DNA of 64,000 nucleotides from Todiramphus chloris collaris (taxonomy: Eukaryota > Chordata > Aves > Coraciiformes > Alcedinidae), in contig JANVCC010000130.1 in the NCBI GenBank assembly GCA_025345505.1, positions 7,155,745-7,219,744 of the forward strand. The letters are read 5' to 3'. Position 1 is the first letter of the stretch, and each line of letters starts with the position of its first letter. Position numbers and translations under genes: made by a program. A model generated the notes under the pieces. The model did not search any database. It was not told the DNA's origin and saw only the letters and a program-made list of their open reading frames with translations. Shown here in pieces: positions 24,561 to 38,400 of this stretch.

Positions 24561-26280
24561 TCTGCAGACCAGAGTGTTGCAGGTACCTAGTAAATAAGGC
24601 TTGGGGCCACACCTCAGACAGTGCAGAGAAGACGAACTAGTCAGTAGTTGCTTGCTCAGTGAGCACCGTGTATCCTGCTGTACTGGGTGAGGCCAAGGTC
24701 CTCTAGAAAAATAGCAGGCGATTATGTGATTAACAGCTCTGCCACGGTACGCGGGCAAGAAAGAGGGCTGAAGGAAGTCGCACAGGCAGTCGTATAGCTG
24801 AGGTTTCCTAAGCCTTGCTTTCTTGATTTAGAGCTTTAAATAGTCTTTCTTTCACCTTTTTCTGTTTTCTGTGTAGTTGTCTCTCTTGCGGAGTGGGGAT
24901 GAGTTAAAATAAGGAGCCGTTGCTCCTGGAAGAAGAGACAGGGAGATGCCTGGATCTGTCGGTCATCAAAGAGGAAGATCCTTGGTGAAGCCTTGCATCC
25001 AGGCATTGCATATAGGAGCATGTGGCACCCTCAAGATAGAGATAAGTCAGGAATGGAGAAAAAAAGCAAACAAACTGAGAAGTCTTTTTTTCCTGTTACG
25101 ACAACTGTTTGGTTTATGCCGTTTTTCTATACCTCTACTGCATACCATTAAACAGCAGTGCCACAAACCAACAGACTTGCAAGTTATTTTAAAGAAGGAC
25201 AAGATCATCCCTATGCTTTTTGCTGTGGGTCTTGTGGGAAGGCATTTCCTGGTTTTACCCTGGATGCTCACAGTGTGGTTTCTCCTGGGTCCTGCCCTGT
25301 GGAAATCCTAAGTGGTATATGCACGAGACTATCTTCTTTAAGCTTGGGAGAATGATTGAGCCCTGACTCACACACAAATCTCTCTGCTTTTTTTCACTTT
25401 CTTACATTTAGCTTTTCTACCTGTATGCGTTTCCTCAGGTAGAAGGACGTAGTACTGCACAGAGCATGTTATTAGTTCATAGTTGTGCGTGGGCAGTAGC
25501 AGGGGAGGAGGCAGCAGCTCTGGGTGAAAGTCTGAAGTAGAAAACGTGATTGTGCCACCAATGAGCAGGCTACTGGCTGGCTGGGATGCACAGTTCAGCA
25601 AAAGTTTGTCTGTGTCACAGTAGCATCTGCTCTTTCATCTGTATCAACTTAGCATGGGAGAAAGTCAGTCACTCAAAAGCTGCAGCCAGTGTGGGAGTGG
25701 GAGAGCAAAGATTGCCATGTGCCAGGAGCTATGAGGTGCAAGAAAGTTGTATAGACACACTGACTTTAAAGGGTTACAGTTTAGCAGGGGAACATACTGA
25801 GCTGTATAAGTTGAGGAAACTTGCTCATTCTCTGCCTACATTATGAGTCAAACCAGGATGTGCATTTTCTTCAAATCCCTAAACCCTAAAGCCTGTGCAC
25901 ATGAGCCTCTTCTTGATGTGGTTTTCATAATTGATGTTTGGCTATTTCACAGTTGCTTTTCCCTATGGAGTTTCTCTTAAAAATGTCCTATATTTCTTTT
26001 TAATTTTGACTGGGCACGGCATGTTTATATTTCAAAAAAAAATACCCAAGCATCATATTTTGTAGAGCTAGGATGCCATTAGGATACTTTGGGGAGGGAA
26101 CTGCTTATTATTTGTGGTGTCCCTTGAGAAGCTGATAACTGAAGTCCTACCAATACTTCCCCTTCTTCTGCATGTGAATTTTCAGAGAGGTTTGTCAAGA
26201 CAGACATTGGTCTGCCAGCACTGGATGGTTATTACAGTTGTTCAAACAACAGACACTTGCATTTTAGCAAGCAACGCTAG
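24561..26280 (+). other. Intron 1 stretch, no gene recognised
   Basis: No supported coding region. A possible inverted MIR fragment lies at 25790-25860. Confidence 0.6.
25790..25860 (-). mobile_element. Possible inverted MIR fragment
   Basis: GTTGAGGAAACTTGCTCATTC followed by TGAGTCAAACCAGGATGTG resembles the complement of MIR (GATGAGGAAACTGAGGC...CTTGCC...GAACCCAGG). Short and divergent. Confidence 0.35.
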
Positions 26281-26509
26281 TCCTCTTTTTCTTTTCTTTG
26301 TCTTTTCTTTTTTTTTTCTTTTTCTTTTTTTTTTCTTTTCCTTTTCTTTTCCTTTCCTTTCCTTTCCTTTCCTTTCCTTTCCTTTCCTTTCCTTTCCTTT
26401 CCTTTCCTTTCCTTTCCTTTCCCTTTCCCTTTCCCTTTCCCTTTCCTCCCTCTCTTCTCCCTCTCATTTCTCTCCCCTCCACTCTCTCCTTTGTTTCTTT
26501 CTGTTAATA
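26281..26509. repeat. Polypyrimidine block: TTTTC-rich, then (CCTTT)14, then (CCCTTT)4
   Basis: About 230 bases of almost pure pyrimidine. It begins with irregular TTTTC/T runs (26281-26350), then 14 perfect CCTTT units (26351-26420), four CCCTTT units (26421-26444), and a degenerate CTCTCC/CCTCC tail. The antisense strand is (AAAGG)n. Such mirror-type tracts can form triplex DNA and expand. Long open frames of KERKG or SFPFL repeats here are artefacts of the repeat. Confidence 0.97.
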
Positions 26510-29500
26510 CCAAATGCCTTTCACATTCCCTGCTCTTGACTCTACCAAAGGAGGCATGCCTTTTAACTGGCAGCTTTCAAGGTGTAATTCTGAGCTGAGT
26601 TCTCAGGCCTGTCAAAACCCTGGAGAAGCAGCAGACAGCCCTGCTTCAGATGAGGACCCTGTGAGGGAGGAAAGAAGAAACCAAAGTCCCTTGGCCTTGC
26701 TTCGTGCACTGTGTGCCTGCACACAGGGGCAACCACTGCTGTGGGTGTCTTTGGTCACCTTCAGGTTGTAGCTACACTTGGTGTGGATCACCATCAGTGT
26801 CCCATAGGCCTAGTGGGGGATACACGGAGTTGCATTGGAGCAGGGATTTTGGAGCAATCAAAAAATGTTCCCACGCGAGGGGCTTGTCTCTTCTGAAAGA
26901 TGGCAATGAGCCATGTGAACCAGGGGCTCAGGCATGGCCTGCTTGGGAGTCCACTGCCATGCACCAGGCTGTTGCCCCAGCCTCTAGTGTTTCATAACCA
27001 GACTGCTGGCTGTTGACTTTGCACAGTGTGCTACTTTTAAAATAACCTTTACTGAGGGGTGGACGGTGTCTGACCCATGCCTGCGACTTCCCTCCTGCTC
27101 CCCTCTGCAGAGCTCCTGGGGTGCCACAGCTGGAAGGTGTCCTGGGCTGCAGAAGGGGAGGTAGTAAAGATAATATCCCCTCTGAAGATCTGGTAAGTGT
27201 TAGAACATGGGATGCATTATTCTATTTCTGACCTCTGAAAATGACATCATCTTCATTTCTGACCTCATGAAAACGTACTCTTGGCCCTTTAGCCTGCCAG
27301 CCAGCCCCATTCTGAGTTAGACAGAAGGCAGGGTGGATGGGATCACCATTCTTTCAAAAAAAGTGTACACGGCAGCACCAGCACTTTTAATTTATTCCTG
27401 CTCCTGGGTGTAATTACAACCTCTGTGTTTCAGTGTAAATGCGGACAGGGATGTGATTGAATGGGGTGAAGTTGTTTTTTTTTGAATTGCCTTAATAGGT
27501 GACTTATATGAAAAGCAACCACCCTCACACAGGAACGCAGGCAGCACTTGCAAGCTGCCTGTGGATTTATGAAGCATTTGGAAACACACTGTACGTTATT
27601 TCCTGAGACCTGCTTCTTTATGCAGCAATGGTGTTTACTTATTCTGGGACAATGACGAGACATGAAGGTATTAAAAACAAAATTTAAACAAGGATAGAAA
27701 ATGTTTAGTTCAGAAGCTAATAAGGGCCCTGTTTATTAACAGGACAGGAACAAAAATACAAACTTTTCAGTACCTATTTGGGACTTTGAGAAATCTGCCT
27801 AGAGAAACCTCTATATATCATATATTTATTTATACTTCTTTGACAAAATTCTATTTCTATTTATATATACTTCTTTTTGGTTGTTTGTTTTTGGGGTTTT
27901 TTTTCCCTTTTTTTTTTTTTCTGTGAAGGGTGTTTACACCAAAACAATATCTTTGTTTTCAGAGTTCATGTGCTCCCACTGCTCCTTTTCCAGCTGAAGT
28001 GACAATACGCGGTCTGTGATATCACCACTGGCTGCAGTGACAACATGGTGTCACAAAGAGGAGTTTTCACTCCAGGTGGAGAATGTGCAACAGCAGCAGC
28101 AAACTGCTGAGAGCAGAGAGCGTGTTTGACTGTGCATATTAGTAGTCATGAAGAAAAAAGGGAAGAAAAAATCTGCAAGAAAATGCAAAAGAATGCCCAT
28201 GGAAAGCCCAAGTAGGTCTTCTGAGAGTGTGCAGCTTCTAGGGTGAGCGTGGGTGCTGGAGACTCTACCTTCTATGGGATTTCTTTTGAAATCAGTTAAC
28301 AGCAGACCAAATACTTAATCGTTAGCAAATTACTTACTTTTTTAAAAAGGAGAGTGAGAGAAAGGGGTATAATTTAGATTTAAATTTACCTGATTTACCT
28401 GAACTGTATCCACAAGTTTTGTGAGGGTTTTTTATGCACTTTTTTTCTACACAAACCCCCTTGCAGAAAACAAGGGAAGATTACTAATGCCCTGCTCCTG
28501 CTAATGCTTACACATGTGGTTAGCTTTCAGTGCGTGAGTTGTCCTGCTGAAGTCAAGACAATTCATGTGCTTAAACTCAGAAGCCCATACGTCTGAAGCA
28601 TGAGGGTCTAGCTGGCTGCCCTAGGGGAACAGTTAAATAAAGAATTTATAGAATATTTTCTAACGTAGACACTGTCCTGACCTGGAAAAGCTAAAGTCTC
28701 TGGCCTGCATCCTCCAGGACAAGCAAACAAGCTGACCTTAACCCTTTTTCCTTTGCTTTTGTCTGACTGATTCATCTCTTGGGTCGCAGGCTTGGAGTTG
28801 CCGATTAGAAGGTGAGGCATGTCTGCAAGTGTTTGGAGGACTTGGCTTAAGAGGTGACACAGTGAGATCGTTAAGGAGCAGAAGAGAGCTCAGAATGCTA
28901 AAATAGTCAATATCCCCATTGACTGTGTAACAGTGGTACAAGTAAAAAATAATATGTACATCCAAAGACTAGTTAGCAACAGGTTCATTGTTGAAATGCT
29001 ATGCCCTGGTGGCCCACAAGCATAGATGGAGTAGTCATCTCATCCACTCTGAAGGCTGCCTCAAAGGGTAAAGGCAGCATGAAAACCCCTCAGATGCACT
29101 TGTAGTATTATTTCCATGCTTCGGTCTCATGGCTGCACCAAGGACTCCAGGAGGACCTTGAGCAGCAGAACGTGTGGGAGGAGCAGCATCTCCAATTGGC
29201 TCGGTGCACTCTGAGATGTGTTTTCCAAAAGACTCTGAGCAACCTCTGCAGCCACAGCTCTCAGTGACTGATGAGCAGCCTTTGCTGTAAGTTTTTTCTC
29301 TCACTTCCAGCATCCCAGGCAATTCAGGCACCTGCTTGGTCAGGGTTAAAGTTCCCCGTGAGAAGCGGCTGCATGTTACTCCTGCTTTCCCCTGGCTCCC
29401 TGCTACAGCCACACTAAAGCATTTCTGAACTGGCACAAGTCAGGAAGATATATATTTTTCAGACAAACCCTGTAGCGTAACTGTACTGGTAGCCTCAGGA

Positions 29501-29619
29501 GAGTGGCCAGTTACCTCCGTCTGTGTTTTGGGGTGTCTTAGGAGGTTTTGTTTGTTTGCGCACGCTGTGTTGCTGATGTGGCAATCCACATGATTCATGT
29601 CTTGCACAGTCTGACAAGT

Positions 29620-29760
29620 TTATTGCAGCTCGCACGTGCTGAGCCGCACGCTGCGGTCGCTGCGCTGCTCGCGGTTAGTACCAGGGCAGCCCGTGGTGCT
29701 GGTGCTGGGCTCTTAGCAAGTGCCGGGACCCAGAGGGAGCTGTGCACGGGAGCGTCGCTC
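29620..29760. promoter_or_regulatory. Small CpG cluster with CACGTG E-box
   Basis: About 14 CpGs fall within 140 bases, inside intron that is otherwise CpG-poor. A canonical E-box CACGTG (MYC/USF/BHLHE type) lies at 29633-29638 and a CTGCGGTCGCTGCGCTGC run follows. It could be a CpG-methylation-free enhancer or a minor promoter; no transcript evidence is visible. Confidence 0.35.
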
Positions 29761-30125
29761 AAACAAGCTGCTTGTGTTGGCTTCGAGAAATGCAGAGGAC
29801 ATGAAAACACTTGCTTGGGTTTTAGTTTTTAAAACTCCTCCAGGAATAGTATGTTCCTTGGAGCAGGCAGGGCGGAAAGCAGGAGGGTCAATTTTGGGAT
29901 GTCCTGGTGCTGCCAGGATCCAGTTTCATATTTATTTTCTGCCTCTGCAGAGCATTGAGTAAGTTATAATTTCATTTGAACAGCTTGGAGCGTCTACCAC
30001 CAAGCTTTTAAAAGATTAGATGTCCAGTTACACCTGCTTCTGCTGGACATCCATCTTCTCTAAGGCTCCAATGTTCCCCTGGCTTGCTCTGTTGTTCATT
30101 GATGCTCATCTGAACCTCTCAGCTC

Positions 30126-30151
30126 TTTTTTTTTTTTTTTGGGGGGGGGGG
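30126..30151. repeat. T15 followed by G11
   Basis: A homopolymer switch from 15 T to 11 G, continuing as TGGGGTGTGGGG. Confidence 0.95.
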
Positions 30152-33100
30152 TGGGGTGTGGGGAAAGGGAAAATGAGAGAAGTTGTAGAGGGGTGGGAGC
30201 AGAGGCACAGCAAGGTGGATTCATCATGGCCTTGTGGAAACCCAGGGATGAGCTGGAAGGAGGGACCAAGACAAAACAGGAGTGACGTCATTAGTTGGGA
30301 AATTTAGAGTAGTTTCATGAAAACCTGTTTGGTGCCGTCTTGCGCACAGTCCCTTGGTGTCATTCGCTGCTGCTTGGGGCAGCTGAGAAGAGTGTAGTTG
30401 GGAGCCTCATGCCAGCAGGTTTTCTGGGTGAACCACAGAGGGATCTGCACTGTTTATCTTCCACGCCTGCTGTCCCCATAACCACCTGATGCTCTGGAGT
30501 CCCCCGTGCTTGGCTTGGTGGTATCTTGGTTCATGGGACTTGCAGGGCACTGGTGAGCTGTGCGGAGACGTGTTTCCCTGAGCAGCAGTGCAATGTGACC
30601 CAGCCCTTGCAAGTCAGTGTTGCTCTTCCATGACAACACAGGGAGAACAAGGTATTTACGCTAGAAATCTACTGACTGCTCACTTGCTGTAGAGCTACAT
30701 CTCCCTTTTACTTGTCTCCTTCGTGAATATTTCCATAATGGTTAATATTAGGGTTTTCTGTGGCCCTTGGTAGTTTTATCACTCAGCTACATCTTGTTTT
30801 CTGTTTTTTTGCCAGATTTCTGTAAAGGTGGACAGAGATCAAGGTGAGCTCTGTGTCGTGGGATGCTGATTTTTTTGCTGGTATAAGTACATCTGTTTTC
30901 ATGCCTGTTACTAATGATTGTAGGACTGAGGTCCCACTTGGCACTTTTATACTGTTCAGGTATGTCAGTGACATGCCTGATAGTGTGTGATGATCAACAG
31001 CAAGCTTGTGAGGTCTGGGCAGCTGGTCAGGATGAACATCATTTGTTCAGTGCCCAAATGCAGGGCTGTGATGCACTGTCCGAGGGATGTGTGGGGCAAG
31101 GGAGCTTACACTGAACCTGGACACAGTGAGCCCAACTCCACAGGACAGGTCTAACAGTCCCCCACTGCCCTGAATTTACTCACTAAGCCTTTGTAATCAG
31201 CATAAAACACTTGTTAGGTAAATACATTTTCTGTGTCCAAAAGCGATTTCCCCCCTTTCTTTTGTTCTGAAGGTAATAGACATAAAAATGACATATGGAC
31301 CAGTGTTCTTAAAAGGTCAATAGTTTCTTGGTCTCGAGGGCGATTGCATATTGAAACATGTTTTGTTAAGATTTGCTCATACTCTAAAGAAATGGCATAA
31401 ATTTGGACTTTGGTTTGTAGAAGTTGGAAAATTGGCTAGAAATTGCCCATAATCTGGAAGATGGAGGTGGCCATTTCTGATACAAGGAACTCCCTTTTTC
31501 GTAAAGTGACTGGGATGGGGAAAATGAATGGAGAAGGGCTTTGTGCCAGATGCAGAACCAGCAGTCAGTGTCTGTTTTACATTGTATTAGTTTCATTTAA
31601 GGCTGCCTTCTGTCGGGCTTAAAATAATGGCTTATAGTTGCAGTGGTCTCCAGCCCTTTCTGCCTAAATGCATGGTTGGTTGCTAGGAGGGCTGCCGTCA
31701 TCCATGTTTTAGTCGTGGATGTGATGACCAATTTTGCATCACTTTCCAGGCTTTGGCTGGATGACTCAGCTGGTCCTCTGGTGACTCATTTCAGTCTTCC
31801 GTGAGTCCAGGAAGGTCTAAAGAGGGAAGCGTGGCTATTTTCAGATACGAAAAATGACCAAACCCAAGGAGTATGTCCACAAAGGAGTACTGCAAACACT
31901 GAATTAATTGGGTATTTTTACACGCTGTAAACTTGCCTCTTCCCGCTGAAATCCTTTCCACGTTACTGTACTTCTGCTGAATCTAGTTTCCAGTCTCACT
32001 CTTCATCCATATGGATGTTGGAAAGCTCTCTGTGAGTTTTGAGTGCATAAGGTGTGGTGAAAGTTCACAGGACTTTTAGTACTAAATTCACCTAGCTGGT
32101 TTTGGTTTGGTTTTTTCCCAGTTTCCCCCCTCTCATCAAATACTGGAATTCTCACAATCATCCTAGCAGCAACCACAGGCCCACCCCAGTCCATTTTCCT
32201 CCCTAGTCATTCCTATGTTAGAGAAAGCTAAGATGCCCAATGTTCTTCTAGACTTATTGAAAGCTCTTGTGATTTGACCACAGGGGGTTACTAATTTGAT
32301 TTTTCTGGATCCTGCAGAAACAGCAGTGTATTTGCTCCTTGTGAGAAAGTCATACAGGGCTTATTTTCCCAGAAACTCTTCTTTCCTTGTGACTCAGTTT
32401 GGCCAGACTTCCTTTTCATCATTAGTCAAAACCCATAGGTGTGACAATGGACAGCTTGGCTGTGATAACACCAGCACATTGATGATTCTGAACTCATTGT
32501 CCCACTGTGTCTAGGCTGAATCCTCTAATTTCATTGCTGTAGGTAAAGAGTTGAGTGTTCTGGGTTGAAAGGACATGGCTGCAAAGCAGCGGTAATAATA
32601 GTGCCAAAAAGATGCTTATGGAAGAGATGGGGCAAGTGGCTAAATGCTGCTGGAAGCACATAGTGATATGTCAGTTCACAAATGCAGGATCATGGCTGAG
32701 AAGGAGGCCTGGCAGCCCCTTTAGCAAGTCTCTTGTCAGTAGCTGTCCGTCCTTTCTAACGTGGATTTTCATTTGGTTTGGTTTCGGCAGTTGTGCTGTA
32801 CCCGTGTGGCAGGTACTGGTAGCGAAGAGTGAGTGCAGGTGTATGTGGCATGAGGTGTGCTCAGGTGCCCGTGTCTCTGCAAGGTGCTTTTCAGAGTCTT
32901 GACAGCACTGGGCGGTCTCGAGCAAAGTTACTCCAAGGGTTGTGTCTCAGTCTACACCCCACCGAAGCTTGGTTCCCCTTTCTAGCCCATCACCATGGTA
33001 GCATGCTTCAGTCTGTGCTGCAGAAGGCATTTGGCTTGTATTGTACTGGATCTCCAGGTTCAGCTTCGCTCCTCTTCTGTCATGCTCTAGTCTTGCCAGC

Positions 33101-35185
33101 ACAAGAAGCCCAGCAGCCATGGCGTTAAGCACTGTAGAGCTGAGTAAATAAATATGTCAATAAATAATCATATCCTGCGCAAAAGAGAAACCTGGGGGAG
33201 AGTCTGATGGTAGCCAGGGAGTTCTACTGATATAGGTGGAGGTTTTTATTGTTTTCTTTCTCCTAATAACTTCCCTTGCTCTGATTTCCTGTTAGAGATT
33301 TGAGGGGGAGTAGGCAGTTACTGGTGTCCCTGAGCTTCTTCATCGCACACAGGAGCCTTATATCCCTCTTCCTCAAGTAGATACCCTTTCCTGAGCTACT
33401 GGATGTTTACTCTTCGAGGCTCTGAAATACTTTGTAGTTTATTCCCATGCCTAAATCCCATTTTATTTCTGTGTTAGCAGGAGCTTCGTGCATGGCCTAG
33501 GCTGTCCTTTGGCTAAACAGACTTTCTCTGCATGCTAAACTGGCCTCAGTCCTATCAGACCGTGCTTAGAAAGAAAGTTTTGTGAAGACAGTGGGAGATA
33601 AGGCATGTACCACCAGCCCTCGGCCCCAGCAGCCAGCCAGCACAGGGGCAGGGAGGCACCCAGGGGCACTTCTGTGGGATCTCGGGGCAGCATCACTCTT
33701 TTCTTTCAGAGAAGAGAATTACTGCCTTCACAGGTCATCCTCTGGCTGCAGAAGTGCTTGCATGTCTGTGTGTGCCCAACCATGACGGTGTGCTTCGTGT
33801 GGTAGAGGTCAGTACAACCTCAAACACAGCACAAGAAATCAGTGGAATTTCCAAGGCACTGAAGTCACCGGGGTTGCCAAGGACACACCTGGTAACATTC
33901 CATGTTCTCATGGAGACTGCAGCAACAGGCTCTCAGCGTGGTCTCCTCTGAGCTACTTCCCTGCTCTCCAAGAGGAAGAGATGAAGAGAAAGAGTTAAGT
34001 GGCACTTTTCTACAGGGTTACCTTTCTCAGGCACAGCCTGTGAATTACAGAGGTGACTGGGAATTTTTGAGGAGAAATGAGTCTGCACCCAAACCATCAA
34101 CCCTGTGTCTCCCCAGGTCTTTGGTTTGGGCCGGATGACTTAGTCCTACTCTGCCTATCCTGGTCCCGCGCTGGGCCCGTGGCCCCAGCCACATTTCTGG
34201 TTTTATAGTCTAATTTTGGAATGGAAATCAAACGCCATAGGTGACAGCAAAAAAGATTTCTGACTGTTTGTCTATCACTTTGGAGATGTTTTCTCGGCCC
34301 TGAGCAACAAGGAGGAAAATTCAGGCTCAAGACATGGTTTCTTAAGGAACTGAAGGGCTTTTCCTTGTGTGGGTGTGTGTTTGTCTGCCTGTGTCAGAAG
34401 AGGTTATTTACAGAATTGTTTTCACTACTTAAAGTGCAGGCCAGGTGATTAATCCACACTATCTCTCCTTTAATTTCCTAAAACACCCCTTAGCCCTCCG
34501 TGTATGAGGGTGCTGTAAATCCTGTCTTTGGATTTCATTCTTATTTGAAAGGGAGATGCTGCCGTAGAAGGGAGGAGATATAGTTAACCCTGGCTTTGGA
34601 ATAGTTGGGAGGTCATCAGTCTATCTCAGTTTTTTGCTTTGACAGAGTCCTGTGTCTAGCTTTCCCACCTTTCTCCTTGCATCTTCATCTTCCTATGCAA
34701 CCCTAATGTTGTGTATTTCAGCCAGCCCTTACCAGAGGCTTGTTTCCCTCAACAGGTCTTTATTCTGATGGAAATGAAATCAAGGGAGGGAACTCTGTGA
34801 ACAGCCAAACTGACCTTTTCAGCCCAGCTAGTGCTTGATCTGATTTCATAAACAAAGCGAGGGCTGAATGTCAGGCAATGGCCTATTTGCAAATGAAACA
34901 CTTATGAAAAAATCCTGTGGGAGTGAGAGGTTCAGCCTGAGACTTCATCCAGCCTTGCCCATGTCCTGCCTTCACAAGTAGGGTTGCTTCTCACCTTGGT
35001 ATGCAAGGTGCCAGCCATTCCCTGTGGTTTCACCACACTTGTGGGCCAGTTGGAGTCATTAACATTACAAAGCTAATATTTATAGGTGGGAAGTCATCCA
35101 GGTGGGGAGGCACCATGGTGAAAAAAATCAAAATAGTCCTGTCCATAAGGCAGTTGCAGGGAGCCAGGAGCGCACCAGTGCGGCA

Positions 35186-35221
35186 GGGGGGTGAGGGGGG
35201 TGTCAGTGTGCGGAGGGGGGG
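35186..35221 (+). repeat. G-rich run with G-quadruplex potential
   Basis: Three G runs: G6 at 35186-35191, G6 at 35195-35200 and G7 at 35215-35221, with loops of 3 and 14 bases. Splitting the long runs gives four GGG tracts, so an intramolecular quadruplex on the sense strand is possible. Confidence 0.7.
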
Positions 35222-35334
35222 CACAGCCAGTGCAGCAGAGGGAAACAACGTGTCGTTTTAGTCCCTTTTCCAGAGGCCTTGGCACCTTTTCCCAGGAACT
35301 AAGATCATGGAGGGCCAGGTGGGGTGGCCAGTGA

Positions 35335-35410
35335 AGTCTGGGGTCAGGAATTGAGGAAGTCTCATTTCCCCTATAAGATGGGGATACTGCGGTCAATCCC
35401 TGTTTGGAAG
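35335..35410 (+). mobile_element. Possible MIR fragment
   Basis: GGGGTCAGGAATTGAGG then CTCATTTCCCCTATAAGATGGGGATACTG resembles the MIR segment CTCAGTTTCCCCATCTGTAAAATGGGGATAATA. Only a short match. Confidence 0.35.
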
Positions 35411-38400
35411 TGACCCAGCTGAGTGACTTGGCCCCTGCTGCCTGGAAAGCAGAGCCATGCCAAGATCCTTCCTTTTTTTTTCTTCAGTTTTACTTTCAGT
35501 ATGCAACTCTGTCAGCAATTAGCAATCAGAGATGGAGCTTGTGGGAACCTAGAGGCTCTTGCATGTTTGCAGGTTAAACGCATGGACTCACATGCACGCT
35601 AAACTGGGATACCAGGCAAACTGTGGCCAGTTTCACGTTTACACCTGAGACTGTCTCGTAAAGCTCTCCTCAGGGAACTTAAAGTCCTGTAGAAATGCTG
35701 TGGTTACGGTTTGTTCCACTTTGCCACTGTGGAGGACTTAGGATGGGAGGGAGGCAGCTAGGACACGTAACGCTGTTACCAAACAGTCCTCGCACATGGA
35801 TCTGAGGAACTGGTTTTAGGCTCATCCAGCTCTATTTTGGCTTCAGAATGGAGAAGACACAAAACATTCCTTGGTACCTTGCTTTCCTTGTGTCCTTTGG
35901 CTGTTCCCAGCACTTTGGGAGCAAATTTAAGCATGGCACTATACGAGCCTTGGTGTGTCATTGCCTCATTTTGAGTGGGTGTTACTGTGGTCTCCTGGTC
36001 TTTAAGCAGATGCGGTGCTGTGAGTGAGGCCCCCAGCAGCCTGCAGCACAGCCCCAGCCAGGCACCCTGCACATGCCTCACGTCTGCTGGGCCTTCCTCC
36101 AAGAAAACGGAGTGTTTTCTTCGTCAGAGCGTTTTGTTAGACGTCCTTCAGTGTCCTCCAAAGATAAAAGCTTCAAAGCAGGGCTTCTGTCGATCCCACC
36201 TGTCTTGACGTAGTCTTGTTCTTTTTTTCTCATCCCATCTCTTCTTTTCCTTCAACACCCTTGGGAGTACTGAGCGTTTGGTTGTAAAACTTATTCCTGA
36301 CTTCATTGACACCTACTTTTATAAAATGTCTTCACACTGAGATTGTGCATAAGTTCCTTCACGCTCTCATGCAGACCTTGAAGGCTTTCAGGTGCTGCTG
36401 GTACCTCTGTCTTTATCATCTGTTGTCTCATTTTGGTTTTGGGACTCCAGAAGTCATCACAGGAGCTGATGGCTTCATTCCCTGGCATTGGATGAGCGTT
36501 GCTCAGCAAGGTACATCTGTCAGGGCTATCTATCCATCTTCTCAAGCTGCAAATTCCTGCCATGGGTGCAGTGGACTCAAAGGTTCTTTATATTTTATCT
36601 GGAGAGCACTTTGTTGTCTTGGTAGAGCATTTGCAGCATCCTTTTATGATTTCTGTAGAGGTAACAGTCTTCCTGTGAATGTTCACAGGTATGCTGAAGG
36701 GTGTTTACTTACTGGGGTCTGGCTCTGTTTGGTCAAGCCTGTAGCCTGTCAAATGTATTTACTTGTTGCCTTCATTTCCTTTCCACTCAGTGACACTGAG
36801 GTACCCTGGACTGAAGAAGTTTTTCACTATTCCAGCTGTGCCGGTTTTTCCCTCGGAAGGTATGTAGGGGACAGCTTCCAGTTCAGTGGAGCATAGACTT
36901 GACTGCTGGACCTTCACACACCAAGATCTAGAAATTGGTGACAAGTCCAGTGGTTGCAGCATCTGTAGGGAAGTAGTAAGGCAACCTCTGGTGAGGTGTA
37001 TTTAAACCTGTGCTCTCAGGTGTTGCATCACTGATTAACTATAATGTGAAACACAAACTAGTCACATGATTAACTGAGGAAATCTGTAATATCTTTTCTC
37101 ATTACTGCTATTCATTAAAGTGGGAGATGGAGGTGACCCTAAAAGAATCCTTCACTGTGTATATATTTGTTCCTGAGATCTTTCTTCACGTGCCTAAAAC
37201 CAGGAATATGTCAGAGGAGCCTGTAGCTTGTTACTCAGGCTCAAGAGTACCTGAATCCACATCGAAGGGGTGAATTAGAATTGTGATGTTTCTACATTGC
37301 AGAAGATATAGAATAGCAGGGCTTTGTAGCTTGTGCTGGATATGGAAGAGGGGAGTTTTGTAGTGGTGAGATGTGAAGCTGTGATCACTGAGCACTGAAG
37401 GAAAGGCTTGATATTGCAGAGACTTGACTCCTTTGTCTATAAAGACAAAATAAAATAAAAGGTAGCACAGATGGTTCAAAGGGAGATCTGTCTCTGGTGA
37501 TGCCTTGTATTCACTAATTCCAAAGAGTTTTGTGTTTCAGATGTATAGCATGTTTATTTAAGTGGTTGCCCATGGTCCAAATTGAGCTCACATGACAGTG
37601 TCTAGTGACCCGCCAGATGTGACGAGCATGGGTGAATGGGGCTGGAGCAGCCTCGCCATTTCCACGCTCTGACACAGGGTCTGGCCCGCAGTGGGGCTGC
37701 CTCATTCAGCCTGTGCAGGACATGCCAGGGCTCTGAGTAGCTCATTTCCTGCTGAGCAGCTCACAACAGCTCTCACCTGGGGTGGCAGGGATGCTTCCCA
37801 GAGTGCACAGACGCAGCATGGGTAGCTCTGCCCATCTCGCAGTCTCCATGAGCAGCTCTGGGAGATGAAGATGCTGCCCCTGCAGGGACTGTGCATCAAA
37901 GAGCATCCATCTTCCGCAGCCCCCCCACCGGAGATATCCTGGAAGGGAGAGTTGGTGTGCCCCATCTCAGCAGCCTTCAGCCTGTATCAGCACATAGGCA
38001 CTGAGCCCTGGCTTGCCGGCTGCCCTGCTCCCCAGGCAGTGCTGGCTGGCAGCTCTGGCCAGCCCTTACCACCTCCTGTACCCACAGGAAGGTGCGGTGG
38101 GGCTGGAGGCTCAGGGAAGAGGGCAGGATGCACAGGGCTGGCTCAGAGGAAAGTCTCACCAGTGTCTCGGGAGCTGTGTTCTGCTTTGATCTGGTCAGCT
38201 GAGAAAGATTTCGGTACCCAGCAGGCAAGTTTGCCTGGATTGAGGGGTTAAAAGGGAGAGTGAAGAAGGGCATAAAGATGGTTCGAGAGGAGAGGTAGTA
38301 TTCTGAGCCACATGCCAAAATGACATGGTCAGACCATGATAGGGAGCAACTGCCTACACGCCCCCGCCCACGCTAACTGACTGAGGTCCTGTTGTTATCC

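Noticed and set aside
26264..26539. Lysine/glutamate-rich and phenylalanine/serine/proline-rich frames
   Set aside because: Translation of the CCTTT/AAAGG simple repeat; no true gene.
36306..36896. 196-codon plus-strand frame
   Set aside because: No recognisable domain, signal or splice context; length is within what 64 kb can produce by chance.
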